A stretch of 64,000 nucleotides of DNA, taken from contig CAJNOI010000227.1 of assembly GCA_905250115.1 (NCBI GenBank), positions 26,567 through 90,566 of the forward strand, written 5' to 3'. Below the pieces are notes generated by a model. It had not been told where the DNA came from and made no database searches. It saw only the letters and a list, made by a program, of their open reading frames with translations. How positions within the stretch are numbered: position 1 is the stretch's first letter; every line of letters starts with the position of its first letter. Both the position numbers and the translations under genes were made by a program. This document shows positions 57,038-64,000 of the stretch, in pieces. Origin of the DNA: Adineta steineri (Eukaryota; Rotifera; Eurotatoria; Adinetida; Adinetidae).

Positions 57038-60000
57038 AGGAAATTTTATTGATGATCTTAACGCTTGTCACTAGAGAAGAAATAAAGATAGTTTACATCA
57101 TGTCGTCAAAATATAAGAAAAATAAAAATAAGACCAGTCCATAGTAATGAAATGCCTTTTATACCATGGTTGCTTTCCAGATTAATGTAGAAACCGTCTC
57201 TCCTGTGTGATGAATTACAACTCTTATATTCTCAGTAAAAATAGATTTTGACAAAAATTAGACAAACTCTTTCAAGTTCAAGTCTATAATTTTCCGATGA
57301 TTAAATTCATTCGTGCGTATTTACATTAGTGGTACGCTAATCACCAGGGAATCAGAAAATATACTTTACCGGATCTAAGATTCCAATCATAATGACAATC
57401 TTGTTGATGATTAGATGAACAACTCGAATTTCCGTTCTTGAAAGAAGAAAATGAAGCATGAAAAGATTGATTGTTTTTGCTGATTGGAATGTCGTTCTAA
57501 GAAAAGATACCAGGGTTCGAGGAAACTCGATAATGAAAATTAATTTTTGTTATAATAATCGCAGTCACAGATTTGATGTGTCTTGACATAAGTTTTACTT
57601 AAGTAATTCATAATTTACTGTTCTTCTTGGATGATATTCTAAGTAAGAAGTCATAGGTGATGGTTCGTAGACTATTTTTGTATTTTTAAGTTTGTCATCA
57701 ACAACTCGTTTAACATCCAGTTTAAGTAAGTAATAAATGATAAATTGAAAAATTAGCACGAATGAGTTTTAGAGACGCTCAGATATCGATATTTTGTTGC
57801 TTTTCAGATAATCTAGTTAAAGAGTAGATAATCTTCCCGTCTGAAGTAACACCATTCATTCAATTATTATTTGTACCAAAGGATTCAATCCATCGATCAT
57901 ATCAAGCCCACCACAACAATACGAATGTCATCAGCTTGTATTCACATTTATTTTCAGTGGTTTTTATTGTAAAAATCCTAATTTGTTGCTTTTTGTCTTA
58001 TTATCAATAAAACCAAGAAATGTATTATTTTCCTATATTCTCGAAATACATTTATCTTACCTTCCACTCGATTTTCTTCATGTTCCTTTTGAATCATTCG
58101 AACATTCATTAAAAATACAAAACAATGCCATCTATTATCGTTTACCTTGAGAAGAGATTCTGTTGATCGAACAGTTTGAATTAAATTAATACGCTCTTTT
58201 TCTGTTATTGGTATTAATATATGATCAAACACAAAAATATTCCTTGAATTATGAAATGTGTGTAGAGAAGGAGAAGAGAATTTCTAGCATTTATCACCCA
58301 TAAGTCACCGTTACGTTCAGTTAAACGTGAAAATCAAAGAAATACTTTCTCAGTATATGTCCGCATGAGTTTTAAAATTCGTACGTTTAACAAGATAGAA
58401 AAATGGTACTGAAAGTTTTAATTCATCCAGTTTGATACAGCACCACGAACTCTATCGAATTATATAAAAAATATTCAGGAAAAAACGTCATTCCAATTCC
58501 AGATCACTATAACATCACAATTTCCTGTGCCAAAATAGTATAGAATTTCCGAAATTCTACGCTGACAAGTTTCGATAATTCTTACAATTAAGTATCCATA
58601 AACTTCATTTCCGATGATCAGCTTTTATTGGAGCGCAGATTCATTATTTACTCTGTTTAATGTTACAGTGCTACTTCCCTGTTAAGTTATTATTTCCCAT
58701 TCCCCAGATGAACTTAATTAATTTTCTCGATTCAATTGAAGTTATTGCTATATTTGGAAAGAAAAAGATTTTTTATCATTTGACATCACTCTTTCACTTC
58801 ATGGTAACAAAAGAAAACAGGATTTATCAGCTCCTCAATGACACTAATGTTTAGCATCAGTGTATAGAAAGACGTTGTAGCATTCATAAGATTAACTTCT
58901 GCATAAGTCAGTTCTTTTTTTCTTCAATAAAGTACCGTGCGATTGATCGGAATTTGAAATAGAATTGAGCTTATATTTTGGTACAGAATTGGGTATTTAA
59001 GTAACAAAGTGATCGTCAATTTTTTTAATTAAAGGTTAATTGATAGTCCTTTGGCGATTAATAGATTGTGTCACTTTTCTGGAATAAATATCATTACATT
59101 TCTTGACACTCAAAAGCGAATAATATCTTGCTACAAAATCCTCTGTATTCTTCACAATTGCCTGAAGAAATACTGATCCCTAATGATCAATGTTATGTAC
59201 ATATAAATTGTTATCACAAACATCTCTGTTGAACTATTATATAACTTTATTGATTTGTTCCTCTGGAATAGATATATGAAAGAACAAATAGGTAGAATAA
59301 GTGTTGTGAAATGTTTTTTTTGAATGTAATTTATACTTAACTCTTTTCATATCTACTCAACAAACATAAAAAAGTTAATTACTTTCTTCGTAAAAACCAT
59401 ATGAGGAGCGTTAAATGAAGAATACAAGTGATATTTTAACAGACTCACACCTTCGAGAGATATACTTGAGCAGAAATGTTGAATTCTGTAGTGAAAACTT
59501 CTAATACATTAAACATATTTAATTTGATCTCTTCAGTTGTGTTTTTTCGATTACATGTTGAATAATAGTGTTTGCTGTGCATCTGAAGATAGACTTGAAT
59601 AAGAAAAAAAAGAGTTTGCTTCCATTGAACGTAGTAATACAATGGTAATTATTTATCATCTGATACCTGAGAATTAGTCTGTGATTTTTTTCTTTAAGAT
59701 ATCAGCATAGAAGTTTTGATATACGATGAAAGTCTGAGATCTCCTGACAAAACTTATTGTCAACACGATCTTGATTATTTCTATAAGCAAAAATCAACTG
59801 ATGTTAGTCTGATATAGTACTGAATCTACTTCTATGCGAGAATAGGTAACCTGAATGAAATTAGAAGATATAAACCGATGAAAAAAGTTTGAGAGAGAAA
59901 ATGCGATGATTTATATGTAGTAATCACTGACTCCACCTTGTTTCAATGCGGAATATCGGTCATAAATCGTAAAAAAAGGTTAATGTTGTCATTCTCTTTT

Positions 60001-60328
60001 TGCATCGCATATACTTATCTGCACCCCTCCGACTGCTTTTTTTTCTAGTTCCGTCAACATTAAGGATGAAATAAAAATGGAGTATGACGCATTTCATATC
60101 GGACTGTCATACTATCATAATCACAAACGTTTTTAACGAGAACCGTGAAAAAAAAGAACCCACCAACTCACGACAACTCTTCGTTCTCTATAGTAAAAGA
60201 TGAATAGGGAAAAAACCCAGATAGAATTCTAAATATATATGAAAAGAGAAATAACAAAATAAGATGTCATTTTTTTCTCTTCTTATAGTTGTTAACATTT
60301 CATCTCTCTTGCCATTTTCAACAAATCT
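57038..60328. other. Long intergenic stretch with one possible minus-strand exon
   Basis: Minus-strand 57978-58232 is open for 84 codons. It contains EKERINLIQTVRSTESLL and DNRWHCFVFLMNVRMIQK, bounded by an acceptor-like AATAACAG and a donor-like GGAAGGTAAG. The sequence looks protein-like, but no neighbouring exon or family was identified. Nothing else in the stretch is supported. Confidence 0.3.
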
Positions 60329-61182
60329 ATGTCGTCTAACTCCCGGCACCTCTATCTATTTGACTGTGACGGCGGTCGTAGTAGTCTCTTTGATGAATTC
60401 AAAAAAGACCAAATTTCAGACAATGAGGTATTCTACTTATTTTGGAATGATTACGATATAGTGGTTACTGAGAAGCTACAACAACTGGAGACAGTTAATA
60501 TTCATTTAAGGAAGAGTCATAAAAAAAACGTCAAAAATTCAGCAGATGGAAAATTGATTTATTTTCTTGGTAAACTAGCAAGTGAATTTGACAAAATCAG
60601 CATTATTGGAGGTGGTGATTGTATCTACGAAGAGGTCATTGAAGCTGTGAAGTCTGATTATCCCAGTAAGACGATTAAATTGAAAAATAACCCATGTCCA
60701 GACAGCTCAGAATTAAATGCAATATTGAGTAGTCGATCAAGTGATGGTAATAAAAATTTGGTAGGCGATCAGTTGCTCTTGCACAATGGACGCCCTTATA
60801 TCATGCGTACTATTCGTATCAATCCAAATAAAAAAATTCCTTGTCCCGAATGCCCTGGTCGTACAAGAAGTTATTGCTCGGTTGGACTCCATCAGCATCT
60901 ATTAGAAGCACAAAAACATTCTAAAAATATTATAGAAGTGTCACAACGTTGTTCAATTAGTCGAAAAAAAGAAATATCCTTTCCAACAGCAAATATCAAA
61001 TTGATTCATTGGTCCCTAAAGAAGGATTATTTCAAACCTCAGAACAAGCTGAAAAATGCCCATTATGTCCACCTGCATCAAAGCAAAAATATAGAGCAAT
61101 TAGATTATATAAAAATCTGAATGAAAAGCATCAGATATGCAAGAATATCAAAATTCAATGCTGCAGTGAGCAGATCACTTAG
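60329..61182 (+). CDS. PIN/NYN-like nuclease-type protein with C-terminal zinc-binding motifs
   Basis: The frame from ATG 60329 reads HLYLFDCDGGRSSLFDEF, VFYLFWNDYDIVVTEKL, NSADGKLIYFLGKLASEF, and ISIIGGGDCIYEEVIEAV. Acidic residues at the ends of predicted strands (DCDG, NSADG, GGGD) and the alternating alpha/beta order match PIN-like RNase folds. A CPECPGRTRSYC and H-x3-H-like motif follows. This frame runs to a stop at 61120. From about 60990 the +1 frame instead continues with GLFQTSEQAEKCPLCPPASK and CKNIKIQCC to a stop at 61182. That looks like the genuine second zinc-finger end, so the gene carries a frame break or an unrecognised splice. Activity is inferred from fold only. Similar proteins are numerous in bdelloids to my knowledge. 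Confidence 0.5.
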
Positions 61183-62539
61183 ACGATGTAGATGAATTTC
61201 ATCGACATGTGCTCAATGATCCATTCGATATAACATATAAAAAATATATTTAGATCGCTCTAATATTTTTGTAAAGATATTGAAGCTTTTATTCTATAAC
61301 AAATTATTATTATTTCAATAAAACAATGCAAATTAATCAAACCATAGGATGAAAAGCTGGAATCGATTTGCTTAAAAAATTAAGTTCCTTCTTTTTTTAA
61401 TAGTTAAATTGAGTCAAATCGTTACGATTTATTCTAACTATTCGCAATTGGTCTAAAACTTTACATTATTTAGATCTTACAGATTGTTGTCGATGAAAGT
61501 AAATATAGAATAATCTCTTTGACAACATTGCAGTCTCACACATAAACATCATCCACATACGGTTGATAAAGTCGTTGGTGAACATGTAGATCGATATTAT
61601 ATATTTAAGACGATTATTACCGCTTCATCCTCTGTTTAATGTTGTCATTTCATTTTTTCCAAATCTACTTCCTCCATATGTCTTCTGCAACCATCTGTCG
61701 CAAAAAATACTGAAAAGAACAGAACTGCCATTTTCTCCTCAATAAATTCAGCGAAGAGAATGTTGCAAGAACGGTTAAAAACCATAACGTATATCTTATG
61801 TCAATATTGAAATAACAAACGATATATTAAAAAATACTAATGCTGGCATCGGCAGTTTATTTTTATTTTACTAATTGCGAAGACTTGAATGAAAACCGGT
61901 AAACATTGTTTTTTTTCAGATTTCGTCGAACTTTCTATATGACTCGAGTCTATCAAAAGCTAAACGTTGTCTATTTGTGGAAAGAAAAAGAGACAAAACA
62001 ATTCGATATCTGATAGATTGATATTATAATTATTTTCAATTTTTTTTCTGCTCATATTTACAAAAGATAAAAATAGGAAGAAAGATCGTCGAGAGAATCG
62101 ATATCAACATGGTTATTAACAGAGCACTTTCCATTTTTCATTCTTGTAGCTGAACATAAGCAGGATAATGTTACGTCTACAGTCATATCGACAACTATCG
62201 AACAAGGCATGGACTGAGATACAAATGTACAATATGGAACGTTGTTATCTATGTTCATCTATGTATTCATGTGTATTGTGTCGTATAGATCTTTTAAAAA
62301 ACTCAGGTATCTACCCTAAACTTCTCCTGTTTTTAAATCTCTATGGATTATACAAGATATTTGCATGTCAACATTACCATCAAAGTTGGAATGCTGTTAG
62401 GTTCATTCTTAGTCGAAGCCCATTCCATATCTTCATCTTCATTGTAAGTAAACATTTTCCTTGATGCAAACTAATTGTAATCCTATAGTGAGTGACATAA
62501 AATATTAAAATCTTTTTAAAGGCTAGTAATTAGAATATA
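61183..62539. other. Intergenic stretch
   Basis: AT-rich. The 98-codon plus-strand frame at 62168-62464 has many Cys and Tyr but no recognised domain and no splice support. No RNA gene seen. Confidence 0.4.
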
Positions 62540-62545
62540 TTTATT
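62540..62545 (-). promoter_or_regulatory. Polyadenylation signal of the FG-GAP gene
   Basis: AATAAA on the minus strand about 52 bases after the stop codon at 62597-62599. Confidence 0.45.
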
Positions 62546-62596
62546 TTTTCTTAAAGTAAATGTGCTAAATTAAATGAGAGAAAAGCAAAATAAAGT

Positions 62597-64000
62597 CTAC
62601 TCAGTACAAGGTAAGTTTAATCGAACTCTGACGGTATTCGTTTCAGGATCAACAAAAACCAGATCATCTCTTCCATCTCGATTGAAATCATTTACTTTGA
62701 TTGATTGAGCACATTGACCATTGCCCTCTTCATTGGTTTCAAATAAAATATCAGTTTGATCAAAAAGTCCAAGTTTAGTTCCGAGAAAGACCGCTACAGT
62801 TCCATTGCAATGTAATACTACTAAATCATCGATCGAGTCATTATTAAAATTGATTCGTGCAACAGATGTTGCATGAGTGTTGGTTAGATAGATTTGCTGA
62901 CTAAATTTTCCAATTTTGACAGCAAGCAAGATCTGCAATGTATCAGATTCAGGCGAAACAAGAGCTAAATCATCGAAATTATCATCATTAAACTTTCCTC
63001 TGATTAATGATAATGGATTAGCAAATACAGTGTTATATGCCACTCGTGGATCATACTCAATATCAGTATAATTGATAGAAGAGATTGTCACCACTTGATT
63101 GTTGCTACCACATAAACTGAGATCATTGTATTTTCCATCATCATCGAAATCACTAATGACTACCGAAATTATAAATCCATTGGCTATCCAATCTTCACAT
63201 AGAGTACCGCAGACAGAATCGAATCGTCGACCATTATCTCGATTTAAATAGATTCCTAATGGAAATCGTGAAGTTAAGGAATCCTGATTAGGGACGACCA
63301 AATCAAAAGATTCATCCCCGTCAAGATCAGCAGTTTCAATCTCAGTTGATTTAGTAGCAGAAAAACTGTATGAAAATGCGTATGATACTGAAGAGAATGA
63401 AACATTCGTTGGTACACCAAAGAAAATAGCTATTTGGTTTACTGTCCATAATGTAATAGCTAAAAGAGAATGAAGTTTAAATGAAGCTATCCGAAAAATT
63501 TCTAGAACAAACATTGTAATTAGGATATTTTCAGCTATTTTTTAAGGAGTGATCAACTACCTGGCATATCAAATATCTAGAAAGTTTTCCAGTAGTTTGT
63601 GATTATTATTGCAATATATGTAACTGTTTATCGATAATCTCTGTAGGTACATCGTTATTCTAATTAACTAATTTTTCAGTATGATTCGACTGCTTATGCT
63701 AACAAATGAATGAAACTGATCTTTGTAATCTTCAAATAACTCTCAGTTACCGATATTTTACCAAGATAAATTTTTCGACACTTACCAAAGTCCAAAAATG
63801 TATCATTATTAAAATCAGCAGTTGCTATTCCCGCTGGACAAGTTCTATTCCCCGTTGAATAAATTTTTTGTGTCCGAAACGTTTCATTTCCATTGCCTAA
63901 CATTACGCTGAATGAATCACTGCCACAATTTGTTACGGCTAAATCTAAAATGAAATCTTTATTAAAATCGCCTGTAATGACCTGCTTAGGATCATCGCCA
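62597..64000 (-). CDS. FG-GAP/VCBS repeat protein, 3' part (5' part beyond the window)
   Basis: Two exons are seen on the minus strand: 63786-64000 (continuing past the edge) and 62597-63459, joined in phase 1 over a 326-base GT/AG intron. The repeats carry calcium-binding DxDxDGxxD-type loops: GDFNKDFILDLAVTNCG, ADFNNDTFLDFG, ADLDGDESFDLVV, SDFDDDGKYNDLSLCG, GKFNDDNFDDLALVS, INFNNDSIDDLVVLHCNG, and NDFNRDGRDDLVFVDP. Each repeat forms a blade of an integrin-like beta-propeller; at least seven are present here. The protein is presumably extracellular. It ends without a membrane anchor (RVRLNLPCTE). The family is strongly expanded in bdelloids. Confidence 0.85.

Noticed and set aside
62168-62464. 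98-codon Cys/Tyr-rich frame
   Set aside because: No domain, and no acceptor or donor consistent with a gene; it lies between two well-defined genes.
1-64000. CRISPR arrays, bacterial operons, ribosome binding sites, tRNA genes
   Set aside because: Tandem arrays here lack unique spacers, coding regions have spliceosomal introns, and no tRNA-like fold with a GGTTCGAATCC-type arm was found by eye.

Overview
The window reads as AT-rich nuclear DNA of a bdelloid rotifer, most like the genus Rotaria. The evidence is an Athena-type Penelope-like retroelement, 50-60 base introns in ordinary genes, an FG-GAP/VCBS surface protein, a divergent rhodopsin-type receptor, and two surface-protein families that I know from bdelloid genomes. 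No tRNA or rRNA gene was seen. The mix of a Penelope-like element, inverted repeats and minisatellites fits a subtelomeric or otherwise repeat-dense region; this placement is inference.

Layout. Positions 1-10.3 kb are almost gene-free: short direct repeats, a foldback more than 3 kb long built from a 34-bp minisatellite in two orientations, hAT-like miniature elements, and half of a segmental duplication whose partner lies at 25.9-28.3 kb. From 10.4 to 25.2 kb lies a small family of secreted or membrane-anchored proteins with a PPC-like beta-sandwich. The first copy can be read as three phase-compatible exons with introns of 2.2 and 7.1 kb. The large intron is packed with nested inverted-repeat elements.

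From 31.9 to 45.1 kb nine exons join in perfect phase into one reading frame of 1359 codons. It encodes three tandem copies of a two-transmembrane, Cys-rich ectodomain module, six membrane spans in all. This is the most interesting gene of the window. One of its introns holds a mariner remnant and another a foldback.

From 47.4 to 64 kb come a decayed coding stretch, a partial aerolysin-fold protein cut by an assembly gap, the truncated Penelope-like element with a candidate hammerhead ribozyme, a LINE abutting it head to head, a receptor gene lacking its TM3/DRY segment, a PIN-like nuclease-type gene with a frame break before its last zinc finger, and an FG-GAP protein running off the right edge.

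The genes do not form a pathway. Most belong to expanded extracellular or membrane families, separated by repeats. At least a dozen inverted-repeat elements occur in 64 kb, and one of the two assembly gaps falls in the centre of such an element.
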